From: Bifidobacterium sp.
GTDB taxonomy: Bacteria; Actinomycetota; Actinomycetes; Actinomycetales; Bifidobacteriaceae
Assembly: GCA_024104275.1 (NCBI GenBank)
Contig: JAGGHK010000002.1
Span: 109,993 to 173,992, forward strand
Length of the DNA stretch: 64,000 nucleotides
Reading direction: 5' to 3'
Each line of letters begins with the position of its first letter. Positions within the stretch are counted from its first letter, which is position 1. Position numbers and translations under genes: made by a program. Below are positions 43,847 through 52,414 of the stretch, piece after piece. The notes under the pieces were generated by a model. The model did not search any database. It was not told the DNA's origin and saw only the letters and a list, made by a program, of their open reading frames with translations.

Positions 43847-45229
43847 ATGACCTCCGAGATTAAACCATCACATGTCGTTGAATCGGCGGGGGGCATACCC
43901 TACCGCTGGATTGCCGAAGGCAAGGCCACAAGCGTCGACGCGCGAGCGGAAAAGGCGACCAAATTCGCCGAAGCCCGCGCGTCCCACGGCACCAGCAAAC
44001 GCAAGCGTCAGAAGTACAAGCTGCCATTGACCGAGGCCGAAATTCATTTCCGGGCCATCATCACCCAGCTTGAAGTCTGCCTGGTGCACCGCCCGAAATA
44101 CGACGATTGGAGCTGGCCGAAAGGCAAGCTCGAAGAGCACGAATCCAGCCGCCATGCCGCGATACGCGAGATGGAAGAGGAAACCGGCGTACTCGTGGCC
44201 TTGGGGCCGAGCATCGGCGAAGTCGAGTACCCGCTCAACAACGAGGGCAAAAGCTCGAAGCACGCCAAAAGCGGCAGCAAGACCAGCGGAACGATTTATA
44301 CCAAGCATGTCGTCTACTGGATGGCGCATCCGATTTCGACAGAAGCCGCAAAACGCCGGGAACACGCGATAGGTACCATCAAGCCGGCAAAAACCAGCGA
44401 AATCGACGAAGTGCGATGGCTGACCATCCCGCAGGCCCGCAAGTTGCTTTCTCATCCACTCGATCGCGATATCCTCGACCAATTCGTCGATCGCATCCAG
44501 GAAGGCGCGCTCAAGGCGCAGAAGCTGATCATCGTCCGTCACAGCAAGGCGGTCGCCCGAAAACGCTGGAACGGAACCGACGCAAACCGCCCGATTATTC
44601 CTCGCGGTGCAGCGGCAAGTTTCGCTCTGGACCAAGAACTGGGTTGTTATGCTCCGGAGAAACTCACTTCCTCCCCTTGGTTGCGTTGCATGGAGACACT
44701 GGAACCATACGCATGGCATACCGGGCTTGAAATCACGCAACTGCCGGCGCTCACCGAAGACGCCTTCGCATCAGACCCCGATGCGGCATGGCAATGTGTC
44801 TCGACTGTCATCGATGACCTGTTCGCCGAAACCGACGGTACAACCGCCGCAAAATACGCTGTGCAGGCTGGCACCAAGGCCGTGGTCAAAATCAGCGACA
44901 ACGGTGATACCGCCAATGAATCGGGCAGCACAAGCGATAAGGCCGACAACGCCAAGGTCCTCTCAGAAGAGAGCCAAAAGGCAGTTCCCGCACCGGAAAA
45001 CACACCGAAACAATACAGCCGAACCACGGCGATCTGCATGCATCGTCCCGTCATCGGTGGTATTTTCGAGCATCTACGAGCCATGTGCGCCTCGAAGTCA
45101 CTGGCCAAACAGCTCATCGCAAAGTCGCCTTACATGCCCACAGGCAATGCGGTAGCATTGTTCATCGTGAAAGACGCGGAAGGCCCGCGCATCATCGATA
45201 TTCAAAGAATGGCTCCAGTTGTCTACTAA
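43847..45229 (+). CDS. Nudix hydrolase fused to histidine phosphatase (MutT1-like)
   Basis: This 460-residue two-domain protein is like mycobacterial MutT1. The Nudix domain (about 10-215) has the box GKLEEHESSRHAAIREMEEE plus TG (about 91-112, in order G-x5-E-x7-R-E-x2-E-E-x-G). A histidine-phosphatase domain starts at LIIVRHSKA (about 225-233) with the RHS catalytic motif and TSSPWLRCMETLEPY (about 274-288). A Ser/Asn/Asp-rich insertion at about 345-385 interrupts the phosphatase half. MutT1 removes 8-oxo-(d)GTP and diadenosine polyphosphates. Location directly after ppk is conserved in actinobacteria. Confidence 0.9.
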   Translation: MTSEIKPSHVVESAGGIPYRWIAEGKATSVDARAEKATKFAEARASHGTSKRKRQKYKLPLTEAEIHFRAIITQLEVCLVHRPKYDDWSWPKGKLEEHESSRHAAIREMEEETGVLVALGPSIGEVEYPLNNEGKSSKHAKSGSKTSGTIYTKHVVYWMAHPISTEAAKRREHAIGTIKPAKTSEIDEVRWLTIPQARKLLSHPLDRDILDQFVDRIQEGALKAQKLIIVRHSKAVARKRWNGTDANRPIIPRGAAASFALDQELGCYAPEKLTSSPWLRCMETLEPYAWHTGLEITQLPALTEDAFASDPDAAWQCVSTVIDDLFAETDGTTAAKYAVQAGTKAVVKISDNGDTANESGSTSDKADNAKVLSEESQKAVPAPENTPKQYSRTTAICMHRPVIGGIFEHLRAMCASKSLAKQLIAKSPYMPTGNAVALFIVKDAEGPRIIDIQRMAPVVY

Positions 45230-46304
45230 TCCAGTGCATTACAGTTCCGGTTCCGTCAATTCCGCCCACCCTGGCTTTGCCCCTGCCCGCACGGGTTCCT
45301 CGCGCCCAGCCCGTCCGGCACAGCTCGACCCGGCGTTGACCGAAAAAATGGCCGGGGGCATGGACCCAGAGGAAATCAACGAGATGAGCCACGCCTCGGC
45401 ACAAGCCATGCTCGACCGCGTGCACCATACGCAGGATCCGCAAATTGTTGAGCGCGTCTTGACATTGGTCGACCGAGAAGGCGTCGATATCATTGCGGAA
45501 CTCTGGAGCAGGTCGGAACCGGATTCCCTGCCCGGCATCCTTTGGCGGCTTTACCTGCTGCGCACCTGGATGCGCAAAAACCAGCGGTCGCTGGCGAGCC
45601 TGTACCGCATCGCCGAGCCCGAGGACACGGCAGCTTCCGCCATCGCCGGCGTCGACACTCCCCCTACGGCTGAAGACATCGTTCATACCGCCGATTCCAT
45701 ACTTTCCGGCGCATTCACCGGCGATTTCGCCGTCGCACTCGAACGCGCCTCCGCCTTTATCGACGTCATCGCCAGAGGTCTCGCGATCCGCGCGAAAATG
45801 TTGACCGGCCAGGCGCGCAAGGTGGAAGCTGCCGAAGCAGCCCGCCGCGAGGCGCATATGCGCGACCTGCAACGCGAGGTCGAGGCAGCGGAGGCAGCGC
45901 AACTGGTTGCCAATGAAGCCGCCGACAACGGTGAAAATAAAAACAGCGATACTAATCTCGCCAACGACTCGAACGTGACCAATCAGTCAACTGCGGACGA
46001 TACACATGGCAATAGCTCCTCAGACTACGACGAGCACAATCGCCACAACGGTCAAGGCGACCATAGCATGACTTACGGCGAGCGCGACCGCAATGACCCC
46101 ACGGCCAATCGTTACAATTCCGCTCTGCACGACGCTGACAGTCGTTACCGTGCAGGCAAAGGCCCGGCGAGTTCGGCCGGCCCGGCGTCCAACGACCCGC
46201 GCACCGTCGCCGCACGTTTGCTCCACACCGGCAGCAATCTCATGACGACTTCCGCGGATTTCCGCCACGGCGCAAGCCTTTGGCGCCAAGGCAAACTCGA
46301 GTAA
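45219..46304 (+). CDS. Conserved hypothetical actinobacterial protein
   Basis: This encodes about 361 residues from TTG 45219, overlapping the Nudix stop by 11 bp; a GTG at 45234 is the other possible start. About residues 40-215 look alpha-helical and conserved (NEMSHASAQAMLDRVHHTQD, then SLPGILWRLYLLRTWMRKN and DFAVALERASAFIDVIARGL). A coiled coil at about 200-235 follows, then a long Asn/Asp/Ser-rich tail up to about 325, and a short ordered end (VAARLLHTGSNLMTTSADFRH). I know of no function. Coupling to the Nudix gene suggests co-expression. Confidence 0.7.
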   Translation: MSTNPVHYSSGSVNSAHPGFAPARTGSSRPARPAQLDPALTEKMAGGMDPEEINEMSHASAQAMLDRVHHTQDPQIVERVLTLVDREGVDIIAELWSRSEPDSLPGILWRLYLLRTWMRKNQRSLASLYRIAEPEDTAASAIAGVDTPPTAEDIVHTADSILSGAFTGDFAVALERASAFIDVIARGLAIRAKMLTGQARKVEAAEAARREAHMRDLQREVEAAEAAQLVANEAADNGENKNSDTNLANDSNVTNQSTADDTHGNSSSDYDEHNRHNGQGDHSMTYGERDRNDPTANRYNSALHDADSRYRAGKGPASSAGPASNDPRTVAARLLHTGSNLMTTSADFRHGASLWRQGKLE

Positions 46305-46720
46305 TTCCGTTTATTGATAATTCAGACGGAATAAAACATGCCGTCTTTTGCTTCTTGCCTATAGATGAGGTTCGCCGTCTTAAATGGTTATCGAATGCAA
46401 GGTTCAGAGAATTACCTGAAGTCTTGATTCCTTTGCGGTTACATGGGTTTGCGAAGAGTCATCTGGGGCGACGCACACTGCAATGCCCTGCGTTTACGCG
46501 CTCGGCGTGTAAACGCAGGATGACCAGTTATACTTAGAGACGCGCTGGACCGTGCTTAAGCCCCGGGCTTCATTTTTTGCCGCTGCGAGCGGCGTTCGCG
46601 CCGACAGGCGCTTTCACGGTTCAGCGTTTTACTTTTCATTTTTGAACGTCTTATTGCGCTGCCATAAACAATATCGGTTTTCGATTTTAAAAAAACCATG
46701 GCAGGGCATATCCTAGAAGT
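46305..46720. other. Intergenic region with hairpin before upp
   Basis: These 416 bp contain no gene. At 46487-46519 CCTGCGTTTAC and GTAAACGCAGG form a perfect 11-bp stem with an 11-nt loop, without T-run. Its left side AATGCCCTGCGTTTA (46482-46496) also occurs at 41474-41488, upstream of ppk, so a dispersed element is possible. Confidence 0.5.
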
Positions 46721-47359
46721 ATGCAACTTCAAGTTTTGGATCACCCGCTGGTCGAGCACAAACTCACCGTTCTGCGGGATAAGAACACACCCTCCAACAT
46801 CTTCCGCGAACTCGTCAGTGAGCTCGTCACCCTCGAAGCCTATGAAGCGACGCGCAACCTCGACGTCGTCGACAAGGACATCGAGACCCCGATCTGCAAG
46901 ATGACCGGCAAGCATCTCGCCTCCCCGCGCCCGATGGTCGTTCCGATTCTGCGCGCCGGCCTCGGCATGCTCGACGGCATGACCAAGCTTCTGCCCACCG
47001 CCGAAGTCGGCTTCCTCGGCATGCGCCGCGACGAAGACACGCTTGACATCATCACTTACGCGAACCGTCTGCCCGAAGACCTGACCGGCCGCCAGGTCTT
47101 CCTCTTGGACCCGATGCTCGCCACCGGCGGCACCACCATCGCGGCCACGCACTACCTGATCGAGCGCGGTGCGAAGGACATCACCTCCATCAACATCATC
47201 GCCGCCCCCGAAGGCCTCAAGCGTGTCGAAGACACCCTCGACCCCAGCGTCAACCTGAAAGTCGTGGTCTGCGGCGTCGATGACCACCTCAACGAGCACG
47301 GCTACATCGTCCCCGGACTCGGTGACGCCGGCGACCGTCTCTACGGCCTCATCGACTAA
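46721..47359 (+). CDS. upp: Uracil phosphoribosyltransferase
   Basis: This salvage enzyme makes UMP from uracil and PRPP. It has 212 residues, normal length. It begins MQLQVLDHPLVEHKLTVLRD, with RDKNTPSNIFRELV typical of the family. It carries the substrate motif VPILRAGLGMLDGM (about 75-88), the PRPP loop LLDPMLATGGT (about 127-137) and the C-terminal uracil-binding region PGLGDAGDRLYG (about 197-208). It is a single-gene unit with a clear terminator. Confidence 0.97.
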   Translation: MQLQVLDHPLVEHKLTVLRDKNTPSNIFRELVSELVTLEAYEATRNLDVVDKDIETPICKMTGKHLASPRPMVVPILRAGLGMLDGMTKLLPTAEVGFLGMRRDEDTLDIITYANRLPEDLTGRQVFLLDPMLATGGTTIAATHYLIERGAKDITSINIIAAPEGLKRVEDTLDPSVNLKVVVCGVDDHLNEHGYIVPGLGDAGDRLYGLID

Positions 47360-47388
47360 TCTGGTCTGAATAGGTAAACTCATTTTCC

Positions 47389-47421
47389 ATTCGTCCCCAA
47401 AATTTCATGGGGACGAATTTT
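47389..47421 (+). terminator. Terminator of upp
   Basis: ATTCGTCCCCA (47389-47399) and TGGGGACGAAT (47408-47418) form a perfect 11-bp stem with an 8-nt loop, followed by TTTT. Confidence 0.88.
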
Positions 47422-47540
47422 CATATCAGCAGACAGAATGTACGACGATTATTGGGAATGAAGACATACAGTAATCTCATTACCCTACTTCCCTTACATA
47501 AAACATCTACTACACCTTACAATTTAATCTTAAATTGATA

Positions 47541-47603
47541 AATTGTATATTATACTTTACAATTATTAAAAATAAACAGTAATTGTATGTTATACTGGAC
47601 AAT
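47541..47603 (+). promoter_or_regulatory. Duplicated 23-bp promoter element, likely leaderless start
   Basis: AATTGTATATTATACTTTAC plus AAT (47541-47563) recurs with three changes at 47581-47603, 40 bp later. Each contains TATACT, and in the second copy this -10 (47591-47596) ends 7 bp before ATG 47604, so the mRNA would be leaderless; no ribosome site is visible. Each copy is also a weak dyad (ATTGTA...TACAAT), so a repressor could bind both. Confidence 0.6.
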
Positions 47604-48875
47604 ATGAAACAACAGGCAGAATCAGCTCATGCCATCAACGTGCCTCGTAAAGCATTGCTCCAAAGCTTGGAATCGCACGATTACACTGATCAGATCAAAG
47701 TGCTTGTTGGCGTGAGACGCTGCGGCAAATCGACATTATTGCAGCAATATAAGCAACAAGTTTCTGGCAGCGGTATACCAGACACCAACCTCTTCTTTAA
47801 ACGTTTCGATAGCTTCAGCATACCAATCGGCTACGATGCCCAAAATCTTTATGACGAACTCGCAAAAGCGATACAAAAGCTCGACGAGAAATACCCGTTT
47901 TATGTCTTTCTCGATGAAATCCAGGATGTACCCGGCTGGGAGAAAGTGGTGCGACGGCTGCATACACGGGAAAACACCCACGTCTACATCACTGGTTCCA
48001 ACGCTCAGTTGCTTTCAGGCGATCTGGCTACTTATCTGGCTGGCAGATATCTCACCATACCCGTGTATCCTCTGTCGTTCAATGAATACCTTGAATATCG
48101 TCGCATGCTCGGTGAGGTTCCCAAGCCAACCACTGACTATCTCGGGGATTATCTTCACTTCGGCGGCATGCCAGGGCTCCTGAAATACGGTCTGCCAAGC
48201 GAAAGCCAGGCACGCGAGACCTTGGAAGACATTTATCAGTCCATAGTGGTCAAGGACGCGGCCGGGCACAACGGAATCCGCGATATTCCAACCCTTACGA
48301 CGATAAGCCATTACCTGTTTTCCACTTCCGGCAACCTTTTTTCCCTTCGTAAAGTAACCAACACACTACGCAACACAGGACTCAACGTCTCCCCGATGAC
48401 CGTCAACGCCCACATCACTGCACTGACGGAGGCACTGGTTATCTACCGCGCCGAGCAGGAAGGAATATCAGGCAAGCAGATTCTACGACCGACGAGTAAG
48501 TATTATCCGGTTGACAATGGTTTCCGAAATCTTGTGAACGGCTTTAGCAACAAGGATCTCGGACTCCAGCTCGAAGGCGTTGTATACATGGAGCTTCGTA
48601 GGCGCGGATACATAGTTACCGTGGGAACAGGCGAGCATGGCGAAGTCGACTTTGTGGCAAGAAAAGGCAGCGAAAAACAATATATCCAAGTCACGTTGTC
48701 AATGCTTGAGGAATCCACGCACGAGCGCGAGCTAAGTTCACTGCAAGCGCTGACCGACGCTTTCCCACGCATGGTCATCACCATGGATCCGGTTTCGGCG
48801 GGAGTGACGGACGAGGGCATCCGTATCGTCCACGCCCCGCAATGGCTGGCCGGAGATGACAAAGGCAATATGTAA
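47604..48875 (+). CDS. AAA-type ATPase with DUF4143
   Basis: This 423-residue ATPase belongs to the common AAA_14/DUF4143 group. Walker A is GVRRCGKSTLL (about 33-43), Walker B is YVFLDEIQDVPGWE (about 97-110), and an arginine-containing segment ITGSNAQLLSGDLATYLAGRY (two blocks, about 130-150) follows. The C-terminal half (about 200-420) is DUF4143 with the PD-(D/E)xK-like region EVDFVARKG (about 349-357). The function of the family is unknown, although it is often found in variable regions and near toxin-antitoxin genes. AT-rich flanks and a leaderless duplicated promoter suggest it was acquired. Confidence 0.85.
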   Translation: MKQQAESAHAINVPRKALLQSLESHDYTDQIKVLVGVRRCGKSTLLQQYKQQVSGSGIPDTNLFFKRFDSFSIPIGYDAQNLYDELAKAIQKLDEKYPFYVFLDEIQDVPGWEKVVRRLHTRENTHVYITGSNAQLLSGDLATYLAGRYLTIPVYPLSFNEYLEYRRMLGEVPKPTTDYLGDYLHFGGMPGLLKYGLPSESQARETLEDIYQSIVVKDAAGHNGIRDIPTLTTISHYLFSTSGNLFSLRKVTNTLRNTGLNVSPMTVNAHITALTEALVIYRAEQEGISGKQILRPTSKYYPVDNGFRNLVNGFSNKDLGLQLEGVVYMELRRRGYIVTVGTGEHGEVDFVARKGSEKQYIQVTLSMLEESTHERELSSLQALTDAFPRMVITMDPVSAGVTDEGIRIVHAPQWLAGDDKGNM

Positions 48876-48924
48876 TTGGCGACGCTAGGTTGCCTCATGC
48901 AAGTTTCCACTAGTCCACAAGCCG

Positions 48925-50976
48925 TTACTTGTTCTTGGCGGCTTTTTTGGCTTTGCGGCCTTTGAAGTAGATATCGAAGACGATCCAGGCACCGAGGATG
49001 AACGCGACGACGTAGCCCATGAAACCGACCACCGGAATGCCGAAGACGATGGGTTTCATTCCGGCGTAATAGACGATGGACGAGCCGACGAACAAGCCGA
49101 CCACGATCAGTGCCATCGTGAGGCGATTGGTCATGTCGGAAATCTGCTTCAGCGGCTCCTCACTGCCGACGATCTCCATATTGAAGCGCATCTGGCCGCG
49201 CGTCAACATGCGCATGGCAATCTTGCTTTCGGCAAGCGCATCGAGAGAACCGTGCAACGCCTTGTTGCCCTCGATGCCCAGCGACTTGATTTCTTCCTCA
49301 GCCACCTCATCCAGACGCTTGCTCCGTGTGGCGTGGTTGGTGATGATTTCGATCATGTTGACGTCGGGGATGAATTCGTCGAGCAGACCTTCCAGCGTGA
49401 CCAGCGCGCGGCTCATCGTGGTGATGGTCGAAGGAACCTCGATGCCATGGCGCTGCGCGAGATTGGTCAGGGACATCGCGAACTCGGCGATGTTGAGGTC
49501 AGCCAGGTCGACCTTGCCGTATTCCTCCACGATGACGTCGAGGTCTCTCAAAAGATGTGGATAATCCTCGGAATCGGGCTGGACGTCGGCGAACCGTAGC
49601 AACCCGTCGGCTAGCGCCGGCGAATCCTGCTTGCCGACGGCGAAAATCATCTGCCTCAGCAACCCGCGGGTCTTGCGGTCGAGACGACCGACCATACCCA
49701 GATCGATCAGTACGATCTTGCCACCGGAAATGATGACGTTGCCCGGATGCGGATCGGCATGGAAGAACCCGTTGTCAAGAATCTGAGCGGCGTAATTGTC
49801 GACCAGCTTGGTGCCGATTTCCTTGAGGTCGTAGCCTTCCGCAATGAGTTTGCCCGTATGGTTGAGCGAAATGCCCTCGATATAATCCATCACCACAACG
49901 TGCTGGGTGCAGAGGTCCATATACGGCTTCGGGCAGTCCATATAGCGGTACGGTTCGCAGAAACGCTTGAATTCGGCGAGGTGCTGGGCTTCCTTCATGA
50001 AGTCCGTCTCGTCCTCGAAGGTGTCCCACAGTTCCTCGACCACACCGCTGAGGTCGACCACCTGCATGCTGGAACCCATGAACTTTGTGGCGGCCTTGGC
50101 GATCGAGCGCATGATGGAGACGTCCTGGGCCATCGTCTGCCGCACGCCCGGCCGTTGCACTTTCACCGCCACGTCCTCGCCGGTGACCAGCGTGGCGCGA
50201 TGGACCTGAGCCAGCGAAGCGGAACCCAAGGGTTTGGGGTCGATATTCGCGAAAATCTCGTCTACCGGCCGTCCGTACTCCTGCTCCAACGTTTCAACCA
50301 CGGTCTGATAGGGCATCGGGTCGGCATCCGCGCGAAGTTTCGCCAGCTCGTCACAATATTGCTGCGGCAGAATCTCCGAACGCATCGAAAGCATCTGCCC
50401 GACTTTGACAAAAGTAGGCCCGAGCGCCTCGAGCATCAGCCGCATTTTGCGCGGAGTAAGGCCCTTGGTGATGTCGAACTGACTCATGATGCGCACGATC
50501 TGGCCGAGCCGCTTGGCCTTCCCGCGCCGGGTCAGATGGTAACGTTGCGCAAACGATTCGCGGCGACGACCGAACAGGCTGAATTCGCCAGCATCGTCAG
50601 ACCCGCCGGCACCATTGGCCTCGTCAGGCCTGTCGGTTCCATCGCCCTCATGAGACCCATCAGCCTCGTTGGCCTTATCACACCCGTCAGAGCCTTCGGT
50701 CTCGTGGGTTCCGTCAGTCTCTTCAGTTCCGTCGGTCTGACCGATCCCACCAGTGGCATTGTCGGCATCTGCGGAACTATCAGCAGTCTCAGCGTTATCA
50801 GCACGACCAAGTTTGCCGGCGTTGTCGGCATTTTCAGCGTTCCCCGCTTCGGCAACGCCATCCGATGCAACAGTTGTTGAGGCTGCATCGGACACGACAG
50901 CTTCTTCACTGTCACTTGTCGCGGATTTTTGGGCATAGTCACCCTTCAGAGCGGCATTGCGCACTGTATCGGCCAT
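48925..50976 (-). CDS. ABC1/AarF (UbiB-family) atypical kinase
   Basis: This protein has about 683 residues, starting at ATG 50976 with an AGGTGAC site. About residues 1-150 are very acidic and contain degenerate Gly-Thr-Asp-Glu repeats (GTEETDGTHETEGSDG). The kinase core has the KxGQ motif KVGQMLSMRSE (about 194-204), the Ala-rich loop GSASLAQVHRA (about 254-264), DPHPGNVII (about 409-417) and the DFG-like LIDLGMVGR. Two membrane segments end the protein. UbiB proteins support isoprenoid or quinone lipid metabolism, but bifidobacteria lack quinones, so its target is open. Confidence 0.88.
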   Translation of the reverse strand: MADTVRNAALKGDYAQKSATSDSEEAVVSDAASTTVASDGVAEAGNAENADNAGKLGRADNAETADSSADADNATGGIGQTDGTEETDGTHETEGSDGCDKANEADGSHEGDGTDRPDEANGAGGSDDAGEFSLFGRRRESFAQRYHLTRRGKAKRLGQIVRIMSQFDITKGLTPRKMRLMLEALGPTFVKVGQMLSMRSEILPQQYCDELAKLRADADPMPYQTVVETLEQEYGRPVDEIFANIDPKPLGSASLAQVHRATLVTGEDVAVKVQRPGVRQTMAQDVSIMRSIAKAATKFMGSSMQVVDLSGVVEELWDTFEDETDFMKEAQHLAEFKRFCEPYRYMDCPKPYMDLCTQHVVVMDYIEGISLNHTGKLIAEGYDLKEIGTKLVDNYAAQILDNGFFHADPHPGNVIISGGKIVLIDLGMVGRLDRKTRGLLRQMIFAVGKQDSPALADGLLRFADVQPDSEDYPHLLRDLDVIVEEYGKVDLADLNIAEFAMSLTNLAQRHGIEVPSTITTMSRALVTLEGLLDEFIPDVNMIEIITNHATRSKRLDEVAEEEIKSLGIEGNKALHGSLDALAESKIAMRMLTRGQMRFNMEIVGSEEPLKQISDMTNRLTMALIVVGLFVGSSIVYYAGMKPIVFGIPVVGFMGYVVAFILGAWIVFDIYFKGRKAKKAAKNK

Positions 50977-51076
50977 TGTCACCTGAAATCAAACGTAGAC
51001 ATACGGCACATCGCCGCCACGCTGTTGCTATAACAAATAAAGAAAGCAAAAACGAAAAACGGCAATGATGCAAAAA

Positions 51077-51367
51077 TCACTCGGCTTTGTCGCCGCTTTC
51101 TTTGGTGTCATCGTCGGAAGCATCCCCGGCTGCAGGCTTCATGTCTTTAGCCTCAGGCTTAGCGTCATCAGCCTTCAAATCATCCTTGACTTCCTGCGCC
51201 TTGTGCTTGAGCTCGGTATTCAGGGTCTTGCCCTGCTCGACGGTCAGCTCGCCCTTCTTGACCAGTTCGTCGACGATTTGCTGCCCTTTCTCGGCGGTTG
51301 TCGCCAATGCTCCGATGCCGGCCAAGAATACGGTGCGTAGCCCGTCGCCCAGTTTGTAATCAGCCAT
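51077..51367 (-). CDS. Phasin-like small coiled-coil protein
   Basis: This 96-residue protein begins MADYKLGDGLRTVFLAGIGALATTAEK, and then forms an amphipathic helix (about 25-65) followed by an acidic Asp/Lys tail. The pattern LFLAGIGA...EK...VDELVKKGELT matches PhaF/PhaI-like phasin proteins, which coat lipid or polyester granules or act as regulators; no polyester genes are present here. It lies directly upstream of the AarF gene on the same strand, 100 bp apart, and AarF and phasin-like proteins often occur together. AAAGAGG precedes the ATG. Confidence 0.65.
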   Translation of the reverse strand: MADYKLGDGLRTVFLAGIGALATTAEKGQQIVDELVKKGELTVEQGKTLNTELKHKAQEVKDDLKADDAKPEAKDMKPAAGDASDDDTKESGDKAE

Positions 51368-51380
51368 GATTCCTCTTTCG

Positions 51381-51405
51381 TTAGTAGTGATACCCGTACT
51401 ACTAA
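51381..51405 (-). promoter_or_regulatory. Inverted repeat upstream of phasin-like gene
   Basis: TTAGTAGT (51381-51388) and ACTACTAA (51398-51405) form a perfect 8-bp inverted repeat with a 9-bp spacer, starting 13 bp before the start codon. It may be an operator or a 5' hairpin of the transcript. Confidence 0.5.
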
Positions 51406-51611
51406 TTTAGCCTACATTACGCCACTACCCTAGCCGCGAAAATACAGCAACAATAGGAGTATTTGTCCCCTCAAAACATTCAAAACATCATAAGGAAACC
51501 GCTTTAACCGCGGACGCTTACAGACTGGCATTCTGCGGATTCGGGTCGAACCAGCTTTGACCCTGCTGTTCCTCAGTTCGTCGCATAATCGCCGAAACGT
51601 TTCTTTTTTTC

Positions 51612-52409
51612 TTACCTTGGGCGCGTTGCCGCCACGCGACGTGCATTGGCTGCTAACTCGTCGATATGGGCGAGTTCGGCTTTCTGCGCATCGCTTTGCC
51701 GCGGCTGGAATTCGCCGTAGCGATGGGTGGCGGCGGCGCGGATGAGGAAGTCGGAGACCTCGGGGTTCTTGGGTAGGAGCGGGCCGTGCATGTAGGTGCC
51801 GATGACGTTGTGGACGCGGGCGCCCTCCGTGCCATCCTTGCCGTTGTTGCCCCAGCCCTCGTGGTCAACGTGGCCGAATGGCGCAACGCCCTCGCGCAGG
51901 AACGTCTGACCGGAATGGTTCTCGTAGCCGATAACGTCGCCGAACTGGTCGGAATGTTCCAGAAGGTTACCAATCATGCGAGTTTCGCGGCCTTCGGTAT
52001 AGACGCCAAAGATGCCGATGCCGTCAAGTTTGGTGCCGTCAATGGTCTCGAAATACTCGCCGAAAAGCTGGTACATGCCGCAGATCATCAGCATCGGTAC
52101 GTCCTCTTGCACCAGCGTTCGCAGGATGTCCGCCCGCTTGAAGAAATCGTCGGAAATTTTCTTCTGGCCGTTGTCCTGCCCGCCGCCGCCGAGAATCATG
52201 TCGACGTGTTCTGGCCACGGGTCGCCTTGGTTATAGGTGTGAATCACCGGCTCGTAGCCGTAGAGCGCAAGCCGCCGCTTGATGGTGAGCACGTTGCCCC
52301 AGTCGCCGTAGATGTTCATATCCTTCGGGTAGATGGACATCACGTCGATGGGACAGGCGGCTTGCGAGGGCTGATAGGTCTGCATGTTATCATTACGATT
52401 TTCGCTCAT
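51612..52409 (-). CDS. gatD: Lipid II isoglutaminyl synthase, glutaminase subunit
   Basis: GatD supplies ammonia to MurT, which amidates D-isoglutamate of lipid II. It has 265 residues and is of CobB/CobQ amidotransferase type. It starts MSENRND at 52409, 5 bp past the murT stop, with a GGGGAAG site. Features are IYGDWGNVLTIKRRLALYGYE (two blocks, about 34-54), DMILGGGGQDNGQKKI (about 73-88), the nucleophile cysteine in LMICGMYQLFGEYF (about 114-127) and the histidine of IGTYMHGPLLPKNP (about 213-226). All catalytic residues are visible. Confidence 0.93.
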   Translation of the reverse strand: MSENRNDNMQTYQPSQAACPIDVMSIYPKDMNIYGDWGNVLTIKRRLALYGYEPVIHTYNQGDPWPEHVDMILGGGGQDNGQKKISDDFFKRADILRTLVQEDVPMLMICGMYQLFGEYFETIDGTKLDGIGIFGVYTEGRETRMIGNLLEHSDQFGDVIGYENHSGQTFLREGVAPFGHVDHEGWGNNGKDGTEGARVHNVIGTYMHGPLLPKNPEVSDFLIRAAATHRYGEFQPRQSDAQKAELAHIDELAANARRVAATRPR

Positions 52410-52414
52410 GACAT

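Noticed and set aside
46287-46297. CTTTGGCGCCAAG-like sequence as a further array copy
   Set aside because: It lies inside the coding end of the 45219 gene, has a different centre (GGCGCC), and has no partner at plus or minus 62 bp.
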